The translations under genes and the position numbers were made by a program. From positions 1 through 64,000 of the forward strand of contig NZ_NPIB01000010.1 of the NCBI RefSeq assembly GCF_002849605.1: a DNA stretch of 64,000 bases. The letters are read 5' to 3'. Each line of letters starts with the position of its first letter. The first letter of the stretch is position 1. Shown in pieces: positions 19,278-28,885 of the stretch. Below the pieces are notes generated by a model that did not search any database, had not been told where the DNA came from, and was given only the letters and a program-made list of their open reading frames with translations. This DNA is from Photobacterium carnosum (GTDB lineage: Bacteria; Pseudomonadota; Gammaproteobacteria; Enterobacterales; Vibrionaceae).

Positions 19278-20330
19278 ATGAAAAAATGGTCTTTAATGAT
19301 GGCCGGTACAGTTTGTGCAATGTCAATGTATTCAAATATTGCTACTGCTGCAGATTCAGATAGTAATGAATTATACTTTTACAACTGGTCTGAATATATT
19401 CCAAATGATGTATTAGAACAGTTCACAAAAGAAACCGGTATTAAAGTGATTTATTCGACTTACGAGTCGAATGAGACCATGTACGCTAAATTAAAAACTT
19501 ATGATAAAGGCTATGATTTAATTGTTCCTTCAACTTACTACGTTTCTAAAATGAGTAAGGAAGGCATGCTTAAAAAAATCGACAAATCAAAAATTCCTAA
19601 TTTTGCGGGTATCGATAAAAACTATTTAGATAAGCCTTTTGATCCTAACAATGACTATTCTGTTCCTTACATTTGGGGTGCAACAGGTATCGGCGTTAAC
19701 ACTGATGTAATCGATAAATCAAAAATCACAAGCTGGGCTGATTTATGGGATCCTAAGTGGCAGGGTCAGTTAATGATGATGGATGATGCACGTGAAGTGT
19801 TCCACATTGCATTACGTAAGCTAGGCTACTCTGCTAACACACAAGATCCAAAGCAAATTAAAGCAGCTTACGAAGAGCTTAAAAAACTAATGCCTAATGT
19901 CTTAGTCTTTAACTCTGACTTCCCTGCTAACCCTTACATGGCTGGTGAAACATCACTAGGTATGTTGTGGAATGGTTCTGCTTACATGGCACGTAAAGAA
20001 GGTGCTCCAATTGATATCGTATGGCCAAAAGAAGGTGCTATCTTCTGGATGGACAGTCTAGCGATTCCAATTAATGCGAAGCACGTTGATAATGCATACA
20101 AAATGATCAACTTCTTACTTCGTCCTGATATTGCAGCAAAAATTGCATTGCAAATTGGTTACCCAACACCCGTAGCCGCAGCGAAGAAATTACTACCTGC
20201 TGATTTCGTTAACGATCCAAGCATCTACCCACCACAATCAGTAATGGATGCGGGTGAATGGCAGAACAGCGTTGGCGCAGCAAGTGAACTATACGAGCAA
20301 TATTACCAAAAGCTAAAAGCTGGCGAGTAA
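19278..20330 (+). CDS. potD: Spermidine/putrescine-binding periplasmic protein
   Basis: 350 residues. The signal peptide (MKKWSLMMAGTVCAMSMYSN) ends at ATAADS. The mature protein starts ELYFYNWSEYIPNDVLEQF, the PotD hallmark, with conserved polyamine-pocket residues (YESNETMYAKL; VPYIWGATGIGVN; LWNGSAYMARKEG). It delivers polyamines to PotABC. AGGAG precedes the ATG. Separation by a terminator and a 360-base leader suggests that it is expressed at a level different from the membrane components, as is usual for binding proteins. Confidence 0.96.
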   Translation: MKKWSLMMAGTVCAMSMYSNIATAADSDSNELYFYNWSEYIPNDVLEQFTKETGIKVIYSTYESNETMYAKLKTYDKGYDLIVPSTYYVSKMSKEGMLKKIDKSKIPNFAGIDKNYLDKPFDPNNDYSVPYIWGATGIGVNTDVIDKSKITSWADLWDPKWQGQLMMMDDAREVFHIALRKLGYSANTQDPKQIKAAYEELKKLMPNVLVFNSDFPANPYMAGETSLGMLWNGSAYMARKEGAPIDIVWPKEGAIFWMDSLAIPINAKHVDNAYKMINFLLRPDIAAKIALQIGYPTPVAAAKKLLPADFVNDPSIYPPQSVMDAGEWQNSVGAASELYEQYYQKLKAGE

Positions 20331-20349
20331 TAGTTGTCATTAAACAAAT

Positions 20350-20381
20350 AAAAAACCGAGCTAAAAAGCTCGGTTTTTTTA
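20350..20381 (+). terminator. Bidirectional terminator potD / cobB
   Basis: AAAAAACCGAGCT / AGCTCGGTTTTTTT hairpin, 20 bases past the potD stop and just beyond the cobB stop on the other strand. Confidence 0.9.
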
Positions 20382-20404
20382 TAACTCATATATAAAGTAC
20401 TACT

Positions 20405-21124
20405 CTATTGTTGTGCTTTTAGTAATTCATCAACATACGCAGGTACAAGCACTGATGCTTTACCATAACGTTTTTCTTCAAACTCATTTCCAACATTACT
20501 TGGTTCTAAATTAAGCTCTATCGTATGTGCGCCTTGCAATGATGCTTCATGCACAAAACCCGCAGCAGGATACACATTGCCTGATGTACCAATCGCAATG
20601 AACAAATCAGCCTTCACAATCGCGTCATGGATTTTATCCATACCAATTGGCATTTCCCCAAACCATACAATATTAGGGCGTAATGGTGCTGGTATTTGGC
20701 AGCAATGGCAACGATCACTAGTATGTAAATCCCCTTTCCATTCGACCGTTTGACCTGATTCACAACAACGCGCTTTTAATAACTCACCATGCATGTGAAT
20801 TACATTGTGGCTACCAGCTCGTTCATGAAGATTATCGATATTTTGAGTCACAATCGTTACTGTGCCATCTAATTCAGCTTCTAGCTTTGCTAATGCATAA
20901 TGAGCAGCGTTAGGGGCAACAGATCCATTTTCTATTTGTGCTCGACGTGCATTATAAAACGCTTGTACTAATTCAGGATCACGCTGATAGCCTTCAGGCG
21001 TAGCGACATCCTCAACTCGATGTTCTTCCCACAACCCGTCTGCCGCACGAAAAGTACGTATCCCTGATTCAGCAGAAATACCCGCTCCAGTTAGTACGAC
21101 AATATTTTTGTAAGGAAATAACAT
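20405..21124 (-). CDS. cobB: NAD-dependent protein deacylase (sirtuin)
   Basis: 239 residues. Sirtuin motifs: [18 protein letters not shown] (NAD binding), [14 protein letters not shown], catalytic His in IHMHGEL, a zinc site with C-C (ARCCESG) and CHCC ([14 protein letters not shown]), VWFGEMP, and [15 protein letters not shown]. It is a class III (CobB-type) enzyme that removes acetyl/succinyl groups from lysines, including that of acetyl-CoA synthetase. The spacing of the second zinc pair (CHCC) is slightly unusual. Confidence 0.95.
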   Translation of the reverse strand: MLFPYKNIVVLTGAGISAESGIRTFRAADGLWEEHRVEDVATPEGYQRDPELVQAFYNARRAQIENGSVAPNAAHYALAKLEAELDGTVTIVTQNIDNLHERAGSHNVIHMHGELLKARCCESGQTVEWKGDLHTSDRCHCCQIPAPLRPNIVWFGEMPIGMDKIHDAIVKADLFIAIGTSGNVYPAAGFVHEASLQGAHTIELNLEPSNVGNEFEEKRYGKASVLVPAYVDELLKAQQ

Positions 21125-21263
21125 AACAATATCCCTATGGTGATAATAATGGTTAATCTTTATATTCTATTTATACCACTGATTTTATATGGTTTAACGG
21201 TGTTTTTTATTAGACGTTAGTCTGAGAGTTTGTGTATTGCCATTAATCATAAATTATGCCCAT

Positions 21264-21303
21264 AAAAAAAGCCGATACACTTTCAATAACAAAGTGTATC
21301 GGC
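21264..21303 (-). terminator. Terminator of the formate dehydrogenase operon
   Basis: GCCGATACACTTT (21271-21283) pairs with AAAGTGTATCGGC (21291-21303); on the minus strand the stem is followed by seven T. It lies just beyond the fdhC stop. Confidence 0.9.
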
Positions 21304-21323
21304 CTTTATTTAATGTTTAATCG

Positions 21324-22382
21324 TTAACGATCCAGAGATGATGTCGGTTTTTCCACATTCTGCTTGTCAGGCTCATAACCCGGTTGATTTTCAGGTAAAT
21401 CTTTTACCTCATCAAACCATAAGTTATGGTGTTCACGGGCCCATGTTTCATCAACTTCGCCAGTTACCATGCCATCAAGACCCGCTTCCATGCCAAATAA
21501 ACCAATATATATATGGAATATAAAGCCACAGATTAAAATCAATGCCGATAACATATGGAGTAAGTTTGATAGCTCCATATCACGACGGGTTTGATCGAAA
21601 ATTGGGAAATCTAACACAAAGCCACTGGCTGCAATCGAGAAACCAAACACGATCAATAGCCAAAAGATAACTTTCTCACCACCATTAGAGAAACCTGCTG
21701 ATGGATGTGATCCTTTATGTTTACCCACCATGCCGCCCATCTTTTTAAACCACTCAAGATCGACTTTATTAAAGGTACTTTTACGCCACCACTTGATCAA
21801 TACAGCAAGTAATAGAATCGCAAAAATAGGTCCCATATAGTTATGGTATTGCTTGGCAGCAAGAATGATCCATCCCCAAATCTCACTAGGGATAATGGGC
21901 TTAATAAAATGTTTACCATAAACTAACGTTAAGCCACTGAATCCTAATGTAAGGAAAGTGAATGCCATGCTCCAGTGCAATGCACGATCAATACGGCTCC
22001 AACGTTTGATTTTACGACCCGTTTTAGGCTTACTTAACTTTAGCGGCCCAATGACCACATAAGCCAACGTTACCATTACTAGGCTACCAAAAATCGCTAA
22101 AGCACCTAATGGTGACATCCACTTTTCTTTAAGGATATACCACGTTTGTCCTGGCACACTGATTAAAACATCATGCTCAGGCCAACCAGATGTGGTGTAA
22201 CCTTTCTCACCATCTTTTACCATACGCCAGTAATCAGCCCCAGCAAAACCGATCACTTCTTTTTTAACTACGGCTTCACCAGCGGTCGTTGTATCACTAC
22301 CACTCGCCATTGTGGATACTGAAAACACCATCATTAAAGCGGTAACTATGATAGTTAACCAGCGTTGAATTCGCTTAGTCAT
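21324..22382 (-). CDS. fdhC: Formate dehydrogenase gamma subunit (cytochrome b)
   Basis: The start is the ATG of MTKRIQRWLTIIV, six bases after AGGAG; an in-frame upstream ATG lacks a ribosome site. 352 residues. A signal peptide (cleaved near STMASGSD), a short periplasmic segment with GADYWRMVKDG, then four transmembrane helices with heme-ligand histidines (RALHWSMAFTFL, QYHNYMGP, LLHMLSALIL, FIFHIYIG). It anchors FdhAB to the periplasmic face and passes electrons to quinone. It is the last gene of the operon. Confidence 0.95.
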   Translation of the reverse strand: MTKRIQRWLTIIVTALMMVFSVSTMASGSDTTTAGEAVVKKEVIGFAGADYWRMVKDGEKGYTTSGWPEHDVLISVPGQTWYILKEKWMSPLGALAIFGSLVMVTLAYVVIGPLKLSKPKTGRKIKRWSRIDRALHWSMAFTFLTLGFSGLTLVYGKHFIKPIIPSEIWGWIILAAKQYHNYMGPIFAILLLAVLIKWWRKSTFNKVDLEWFKKMGGMVGKHKGSHPSAGFSNGGEKVIFWLLIVFGFSIAASGFVLDFPIFDQTRRDMELSNLLHMLSALILICGFIFHIYIGLFGMEAGLDGMVTGEVDETWAREHHNLWFDEVKDLPENQPGYEPDKQNVEKPTSSLDR

Positions 22383-22417
22383 TAAAGCTCCTATCCACTT
22401 TAAAAAGCAGATTAATT

Positions 22418-22443
22418 GGCACACCTATTACAACGGTGTGCCT
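22418..22443 (-). other. Hairpin between fdhB and fdhC
   Basis: GGCACACC (22419-22426) and GGTGTGCC form an eight-pair stem in the gap between the two genes, without a T-run. It may protect or separate message segments. Confidence 0.45.
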
Positions 22444-22503
22444 AACTATTACACGAGTCGATAAATGGACTTAACATTCCTCGTTAAATCCATTTAAAGA
22501 TGA

Positions 22504-23121
22504 TTAAGCTTTACGTACTTTACTTGCGTCGTAAGCTAGATCATCAGTACTTGCCCAGCCCGCATCTTTAGCACCACGGGCCACAACACGCTTACTGAAA
22601 ATTTCAGAGATTTTTTCAGCATCACCCGCAAGTAATGATTTAGTCGAACACATTGAAGCACACATTGGTAACTTACCTTCTGCGATACGGTTTGCACCAT
22701 AAAGCAGGCGTTCTTTTTCAGAACCAGGCTCTGTATTTGGGCCGCCAGAACAATAAGTGCACTTATCCATTTTGCCACGTTCAGCAAAAGCATCTTGCTT
22801 AGGAAATTGTGGTGCACCAAATGGACAAGCAAATAAGCAATAACCACAGCCGATACATAAATCTTTATCGTGCTGCACTATGCCATCTTCTGTTTGGCTA
22901 AAACAATCAGCAGGACATACCGCCATACAAGGCGCATCACTACAGTGCATACAAGCCACTGAGATTGATGTCTCCCCTGGAAGACCATCGTTTAAGGTCA
23001 CAACGCGACGACGTTGAATGCCCCAACCAACCGCTTCTGAATTGGCGTTTTTACAAGCTGTTACACAACCATTGCACTCAATACAACGCTTAGAGTCACA
23101 AAGAAATTTCATACGTGCCAT
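22504..23121 (-). CDS. fdhB: Formate dehydrogenase iron-sulfur subunit
   Basis: 205 residues with four cysteine groups for four [4Fe-4S] clusters: CIECNGCVTAC, CMHCSDAPCMAVCP, CIGCGYCLFACPFGAP and CTYCSGGP...CASMC. It transfers electrons from the molybdopterin subunit to the cytochrome b subunit. There is no Tat signal of its own; it is presumably exported piggy-back with FdhA. The gene starts 11 bases after fdhA ends. Confidence 0.96.
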   Translation of the reverse strand: MARMKFLCDSKRCIECNGCVTACKNANSEAVGWGIQRRRVVTLNDGLPGETSISVACMHCSDAPCMAVCPADCFSQTEDGIVQHDKDLCIGCGYCLFACPFGAPQFPKQDAFAERGKMDKCTYCSGGPNTEPGSEKERLLYGANRIAEGKLPMCASMCSTKSLLAGDAEKISEIFSKRVVARGAKDAGWASTDDLAYDASKVRKA

Positions 23122-23132
23122 CAGGTGACTCC

Positions 23133-25978
23133 TTACGCTTTAGTGATTTTACACAAAGTAACTTTGGTTTCTTGCATTTGGGTAACAGGATCATAGCCAT
23201 ACGTTGTTGCCGTATTGGCCGCTTCACCTGAAACATAAGGCGCACAACCTTCAGGGTAATGCTCACGTAGACTCACACCCTCAAATTCACCACCAAAGTG
23301 GAACGGTAAGAAAGCCAATCCTTCACGAACACGTGGGGTTACCATCGCCTTCACTTTAATTCGGCCTTTTTCTGCACCTTCAACCCACACCATCTCACCA
23401 TCTTTAATGCCAATATCGTTGGCATCTTTGAGGTTGATTTCAACAAACATTTCTTTTTGAAGTTCAGCTAGCCATGGGTTTGAACGTGTTTCTTCACCAC
23501 CACCTTCATATTCAACAAGACGACCAGACGTTAGAATAATTGGGTATTCTTTTGATACGTCTTTCTCTTGAATTGATTTGAAAAGTGTTGGCAAACGGAA
23601 CATCGCTTTGCTGTCGTCCCATGTTTGGTACTCAGGCAATAAGTCACGACGCGGTGTGTACAACGGCTCACGGTGAATAGGCACGGCATCAGGGAATGTC
23701 CATACAACAGTACGGGCTTTCGCGTTACCAAATGGAATACAACCATGTTTAATCGCAACACGTTGAATACCACCAGACAAGTCTGTCTTCCAGTTTTTAC
23801 CTTCAGCTGCCACTTTTTCAGTTGCAGTTAGGTCATCCCACCATCCAAGTTGCTTTAGCATCTTCGCGGTAAATTCTGGGTAACCATCTTCAAGTTCACA
23901 GCCTAATGAATAACTATCATCAGCCAGCATACTGACACCATTACGCTCAACACCAAAACGGGCACGGAAATTACCGCCACCTTCTGCGACTGTTTTTGAC
24001 GTATCGTAAAGAATATGTGTACCTGGGTGCTTCATTTCTGGCGTACCCCAACATGGCCATGGTAGACCATAGGTTTCACCGTTCACCGGTCCGCCAATAG
24101 CTTCAAGGGTAGTGAAATCAAACGTACCCCAGTTTTTCTGATGCTCTTTCAAACGCTCAGGGCTTTGACCTGTATAACCAATTGTCCACATACCCTTGTT
24201 GTATTCACGAGTAATGTCTTCAATGTTTGGTTTATTATTCTCCACTTTGATGTGTTTAAATAATTGATCAGAGAAACCCAAACGCTTAGTCAATAAGTAC
24301 ATGATTTCATGATCGGGTTTAGCATCAAACAACGGTTCAATTACCTGATCACGCCACTGAATCGAACGGTTAGTTGCAGTTACTGAACCATACGTTTCAA
24401 ACTGTGTGGTTGCAGGGAAAAGATAGACGTTATCAGTACGACCATTCATCACCGCAGCAACGCCTGGGTATGGGTCGACAATCACCATCATATCCAGTTT
24501 ACCCATCGCGGTTTTCATTTCAGGCCCACGCGTCTGTGAGTTAACGGCATGACCCCAATAGAACATCGCACGAATGTTATCGCGTTGTTCGATATTATCT
24601 TTATTTTCTAAAACACCATCAATCCAACGAGAAACAGGAATACCTGCGCTGTTCATTGGCTTTTTACCGTTATAGGTATTTTGATCAAAACGGCCTTGTA
24701 GCCATGAGTAATCAATATCCCATACTTCAGCCCAGTGCTTCCAAGCACCTTCTGATAAACCGTAATAGCCCGGTAAGTTATCAGATAACACGCCAAAGTC
24801 AGTTGCACCCTGAACGTTATCATGACCACGGAAAATGTTTGCACCGCCACCTGATTTACCCATGTTGCCAAGGGCTAATTCAAGAATACAGTATGCACGG
24901 GTGTTGTTATTACCCGTAGTATGTTGCGTACCACCCATACACCAAACAACACAACCCGGGCGGTTTTCAGACAGCATTTTTGCCGTTTGATAAACTTGAT
25001 CTTCAGGTACACCCGTTACGCGTTCAACTTCTTTCGGGTTCCACTTCGCCACTTGTTCACGCACTTCTTCCATGCCATAAACACGTTGACGAATAAATTC
25101 TTTGTCTTCCCAGCCATTATTGAAGATGTGATATAGCACACCCCAAACAAAGGCAACATCCGTACCCGGACGTAAAGAAACAAAGTGATCAGCTTTTGCC
25201 GCCGTACGTGTACGACGAGGATCAACTACTACAATCTTACAACCGTTGGTTTCTTTAGCGATCAGAATATGCTGCATTGCTACTGGGTGAGCTTCTGCGG
25301 GGTTAGAACCAATAAACAGAATCGACTTACAATTATGCATGTCGTTCAGTGAGTTGGTCATTGCACCATAACCCCACGTATTGGCTACACCTGCAACTGT
25401 GGTTGAGTGACAAATACGCGCTTGGTGATCGACGTTATTTGAACCCCATAGCGACACCATTTTACGGAACAAATACGCTTGTTCGTTGTTGTGCTTTGCT
25501 GAACCTAAAAAGTAAACAGAATCTGGGCCTGATTCTTGACGAATTTTAAGTACCTGCTGGCTAACTTCGTCTAATGCTTGTTCCCAACTTAATTTTTTCC
25601 ACTTACCGTTGACCAACTTCATTGGGTATTTTACGCGCTTAGCACCATGGCCATGCTCACGTAATGCCGCCCCTTTTGCACAATGTCCACCAGCGTTAAA
25701 AGGATGATCGAAAGCGGGTTCCTGATGGGTCCATACACCATCTTGCGTTTCAGCATAAATGCCGCAACCAACAGAACAATGAGAACAAATGGTACGTTTA
25801 ACCACTTTAGGTGCGTTGTAATCAGCTTCAGGGTGCGCATAAAACCAGGTGCAAAAAGGCTTGCACCTGCAACACCACCAGCGGCAGCAAGAGAAGAATT
25901 ACGAATAAAAGAACGACGAGAAATACCTAGTTGGTTTTCATCTTTGCTCACTTTATCGGAACGTTTAGTCAGTTTCAT
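23133..25978 (-). CDS. fdhA: Formate dehydrogenase catalytic subunit, Cys type, with a one-base frameshift in the Tat leader
   Basis: The leader starts at ATG 25978: MKLTKRSDKVSKDENQLGIS then RRSFIRNSSLAAAGG, a twin-arginine signal. After LFAPGF the frame changes; the catalytic part continues one base out (YAHPEADYNAPKVVKRTICS). 2846 bases are one short of 949 codons, so a single base is missing, most simply from the A-run at 25841-25844. The rest is intact: CSHCSVGCGIYAE and GGHCAKG bind a [4Fe-4S] cluster; ARICHSTTVAG has cysteine where Sec-type enzymes carry selenocysteine; GGTQHTTGNNNTRAY and the C-terminal molydop-binding domain are present. It oxidises formate in the periplasm using a Mo- or W-bis-MGD cofactor. 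As given, the main frame has only an internal start (ATA/GTG/ATG-like codons near 25805), yielding a protein without export signal. Confidence 0.88.
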
Positions 25979-25990
25979 TTCAGGCTCCGC

Positions 25991-26188
25991 TTATAGGGTA
26001 TTGTAGTAATCACGAATATGTTGGGTTTCGTGATACCCTTTTTTTATTTTAGGATCTTTCTTTTCGGTGTCTGTTGTTGAAGCTTGAACGGCAGTTGTCG
26101 TTCCCGCTACTACAGCACCAGCCGCTACCGTTAAACCAATGTTTTTTAACAATTGGCGACGGCTATCATTTGTTTTTTGCTCACTCAT
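25991..26188 (-). CDS. fdhX: Small Tat-targeted formate dehydrogenase accessory protein
   Basis: 65 residues: MSEQKTNDSRRQLLKNIG is a twin-arginine leader followed by a hydrophobic stretch (VAAGAVVAGTTTAV) and a short tail HETQHIRDYYNTL. This matches the family of tiny Tat substrates encoded immediately upstream of fdhA in gamma-proteobacterial formate dehydrogenase regions. Its role is unknown; a structural or assembly role in the periplasm is inferred from position. The symbol is informal. Confidence 0.88.
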   Translation of the reverse strand: MSEQKTNDSRRQLLKNIGLTVAAGAVVAGTTTAVQASTTDTEKKDPKIKKGYHETQHIRDYYNTL

Positions 26189-26254
26189 TGCGTTTGCTCC
26201 TCTATCAACATTCTCATGAACAGATGTCGATTTTTTATTATCGCGAGTATCTTT

Positions 26255-26872
26255 TTACTGGGACTCTAAAAAACGGGTCTTTTCTATTGTCAAAAATTGC
26301 CAAGCTAATTCACCAACAGCGGTATAAAACACAGCACTTTTAGCCGCTTTTAAATCGGTACAAAATTTTTCACACCATTGGGAAAGATGACGATTAAAAA
26401 ATGTCTGTTGAAGGTGTTCATCACCACCTTCCACCAGCATAGCCATAACCTCTAACAATGCGGATATATGATCTTCAGGTTCAATAACAGATTGAGCACG
26501 TTCAAAACCCATTTGTTTTAAGTCTTGACGTAAATAAGCCAGAGGCATTTCCATTAAAGACCCGGTTAAATACCATGATCCAAATGGAATAACTTCCCCA
26601 CGACCAATACCAATAAATACATCTTGATATTCTTCTTCAACACTCAATAATGTCGTTTTCTGAGCCGCTAATTTTAATAAAGGCCAAGCTGAAGCCATGG
26701 TTTTACGTTGAAATGTTTGCGCCGTATCAACATCTAGATCAGCAAGAAATTCAAGCGCAGATTGTTCAGGGGCTTGACGACATAAATGTGCCAACATGTT
26801 ATAAATTTCAATACGTAGCAAATCATCTTGATCAGCAGGATTAGTGTGAGCATTCATAGCTGCGTTTTCCAT
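26255..26872 (-). CDS. TorD/DmsD-family molybdoenzyme chaperone
   Basis: 205 residues, all-helical. The family core EEEYQDVFIGIGRGEVIPFGSWY (read in two pieces: EEEYQDVFIGIGRG and EVIPFGSWYLTGSLM) and EPEDHISALLEVMAMLV correspond to the TorD signature E.pDh. The protein binds the Tat leader of the cognate molybdoenzyme, proofreads cofactor insertion and delivers it to the Tat translocon. Here the cognate enzyme is FdhA, three genes downstream in the same operon. It lies 9 bases after the polyferredoxin gene. Confidence 0.92.
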   Translation of the reverse strand: MENAAMNAHTNPADQDDLLRIEIYNMLAHLCRQAPEQSALEFLADLDVDTAQTFQRKTMASAWPLLKLAAQKTTLLSVEEEYQDVFIGIGRGEVIPFGSWYLTGSLMEMPLAYLRQDLKQMGFERAQSVIEPEDHISALLEVMAMLVEGGDEHLQQTFFNRHLSQWCEKFCTDLKAAKSAVFYTAVGELAWQFLTIEKTRFLESQ

Positions 26873-26881
26873 ATAATGACC

Positions 26882-28591
26882 TTATACCCTTGTCTGACTT
26901 TGTGGATCTTGTTCCATCTTTTCGAAAATATCGCGAACACGACAATCTTCACACATAGATAAACGACGAATAGCTTCTCCTTGAAAATGTGAATGACTTT
27001 GAAGTTTTTCTGTCAACATTTTCACCATAGATGCTGGGGCAAAAGGTTTTCCACAACTAATACAACATGCAGCAGGTTCTTCATGAACAAGTTTATCGGC
27101 TTTACGTGTTTCCCAATCCCAATTAAAACCGGCTTCTAGGGTAATCACTTTCTCAGGACATGCGGTTTCACACATACCACATTGAATACAATCTTGTTCT
27201 ACAAATAGTAAGCCTGGGCGATCACCAATGGCATGTAAGGCACGGGTTGGACAAACCGCTACACAACTCATACATAACGTACAATCATCGGTCTTACATG
27301 TTACAGAACCATAAGGGGCATTAGCCGCTACAGCTGAATGGGTTGGTTGAGCTGGACTTGTCTGATTAAGCGCTTCTAAAACAGTAAATAGTTTTTCACG
27401 CTTAGTGCCTGTTAGTGCCGTTTCAATCGGATCAACAAGGGCTGCTTCATAACATTTAAAATTCGCACTATCAGCAAAATCAAATAAACAAATACGATCA
27501 GCGTCATAACCCAATTCAGTTAAAAAGTTTTGAGCAATCGTTAGTTCATTAGTTAATACAGCATCAATCGTTGCAGGAATGTATGTAGTATTGGTTGCTA
27601 ATAGAACTTGATGCGCACCATAAGCTAAGGCACTAAACCAAGTATCAATCCCTACAGTTGCCAATTCTTCTAATGCAATCGTAATAACAGACGTTGGAAG
27701 TACAGCAAGAGCCTTTTTAACCGCAGCAGTATCACGATCACCATAAAGTAACAGTGTCGGAGATTGACCACCTTCTTGCTTATAACGCGCTAAAACACTA
27801 TGAACAAAATTTTGCGTAATTTGAGGATCAGGTAAGGCATAACTGATCGCTTCCGTTGGACATGCCGTCGCACATGTTCCTACTCCCTGACAAAGGTAAG
27901 GATCAATTGCAATTGCAATACCGTCTGAACTTAATGCTCCCGCAGGACACGCATCAATACAACGATCACAACCTTTTACACTTCGTGATGAATGCGCACA
28001 TAAATCAGGATTTAGACGAAAGTATTTAGGCTTATCAAATGTCCCTATCATAGAAGGGAGATCTTCCACCAGCGTCGCTAGTTTTTCAGCAACACGTTTT
28101 TTTGATGCTTGAGATGCAGAACCTTGACCAACGGCATAATAACCCGCTGCTGGAATTTCAACATTCATAACCCCAGTTGCTGTCATATCAAGCACAATAT
28201 CAAAGCATTGACGTCCAATAGCTATTTTCGCTAAGTTCGTTTCAAGTGCATTAATATCAAGGGCTGTCGCGTCATGCCCTATATGGCAATGAACATCAAA
28301 TGCACCCAGATATCCTTTTACGGTAATTGATTGACTGTAATACAAGGTATGCGCTGTTTTGGTTTCACATGTTTTTGAATCTGTCGCCAGTAACGTCACA
28401 CTGTTTAGTGCTTCAAATTGATCGGCAACGTGAAGTAGTTGTTCAGCATCACCAATGATCAACAAATTACCACGACTTTCATACGTCACTGTTGGCGGAA
28501 TAAGATTGGCAAGTTCTACTGTTCCTGTAATGGCAGCAGCTCGTGCGACACCATTAATATCAGTAAATGCATTTAATGTACTTTTTAACAT
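26882..28591 (-). CDS. Polyferredoxin of the formate dehydrogenase operon
   Basis: 569 residues, first gene of the operon. An N-terminal region of about 200 residues without motifs is followed by CDRCIDACPAGAL and CQGVGTCATACPTEAI (two clusters, about 210-250), a Rossmann-like middle (about 270-390), then CTLCMSCVAVCPTRAL and CIQCGMCETACPEKVI (about 430-490). At the C-terminus are CCISCGKPF and MCEDCRVRD, a possible zinc or rubredoxin-like knot. It lacks an export signal and transmembrane helices, so it is cytoplasmic. This conserved companion of FDH may shuttle electrons or sense redox state during cofactor assembly; its exact job is not established. Confidence 0.88.
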   Translation of the reverse strand: MLKSTLNAFTDINGVARAAAITGTVELANLIPPTVTYESRGNLLIIGDAEQLLHVADQFEALNSVTLLATDSKTCETKTAHTLYYSQSITVKGYLGAFDVHCHIGHDATALDINALETNLAKIAIGRQCFDIVLDMTATGVMNVEIPAAGYYAVGQGSASQASKKRVAEKLATLVEDLPSMIGTFDKPKYFRLNPDLCAHSSRSVKGCDRCIDACPAGALSSDGIAIAIDPYLCQGVGTCATACPTEAISYALPDPQITQNFVHSVLARYKQEGGQSPTLLLYGDRDTAAVKKALAVLPTSVITIALEELATVGIDTWFSALAYGAHQVLLATNTTYIPATIDAVLTNELTIAQNFLTELGYDADRICLFDFADSANFKCYEAALVDPIETALTGTKREKLFTVLEALNQTSPAQPTHSAVAANAPYGSVTCKTDDCTLCMSCVAVCPTRALHAIGDRPGLLFVEQDCIQCGMCETACPEKVITLEAGFNWDWETRKADKLVHEEPAACCISCGKPFAPASMVKMLTEKLQSHSHFQGEAIRRLSMCEDCRVRDIFEKMEQDPQSQTRV

Positions 28592-28664
28592 TGTTATTCC
28601 TGTTTGCTCACTACCGCTAATCAGTGTCGTTAGAAAATAATGACTTTTCTTCTACTCTATATAG

Positions 28665-28680
28665 AGCAATAACCGATCCA
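28665..28680 (-). promoter_or_regulatory. Sigma-54 (-24/-12) promoter of the formate dehydrogenase operon
   Basis: On the minus strand the sequence is TGGATCGGTTATTGCT: GG and GC separated by exactly ten bases, with TTGCT matching the -12 consensus and TGG the -24. It would start transcription near 28654, giving a 5' leader of about 60 bases before the polyferredoxin ATG. Confidence 0.75.
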
Positions 28681-28749
28681 ACTTTTCACGGAATAAAATG
28701 ACCTAAAAGGAACTAAAATCATAACAAGGATATTGCGTTATAAACAAAT

Positions 28750-28796
28750 GAGACATTTTGTCTTACCTGTAGCGAACTAACGCGCCAAATTGTCTC
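28750..28796. promoter_or_regulatory. Two candidate activator (UAS) sites for the NtrC-type regulator
   Basis: Site 1 (28750-28764) is GAGACATTTTGTCTT, a near-perfect palindrome GAGACA-N3-TGTCTY. Site 2 (28782-28796), GCGCCAAATTGTCTC, keeps 11 of 15 bases of GAGACATTTTGTCTC. The centres are 32 bases apart, about three helical turns, and lie roughly 100 and 135 bases upstream of the predicted start. The core GACATTTTGTCT recurs exactly upstream of tupA. Confidence 0.65.
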
Positions 28797-28885
28797 TCTT
28801 TACGATTTTATTGATCTTCCCTTTTTGTCCCAGTCTGTTTTTATGATTAGTATTAATAATTCTCAAACGCTTTTATTTTTTCGCG

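Noticed and set aside
25370-25430. Selenocysteine codon in fdhA
   Set aside because: The active-site position reads ARICHSTT with a cysteine codon, and no in-frame TGA is present there.
25838-25860. Programmed -1 frameshifting in fdhA
   Set aside because: No canonical X-XXY-YYZ heptamer in the leader frame at the junction and no evident downstream pseudoknot. A base missing from a homopolymer is simpler.
25631-25978. Separate 115-residue Tat protein upstream of fdhA
   Set aside because: Only its first 47 or so residues are protein-like; after the frameshift the frame reads through fdhA in the wrong register. It is the fdhA leader.
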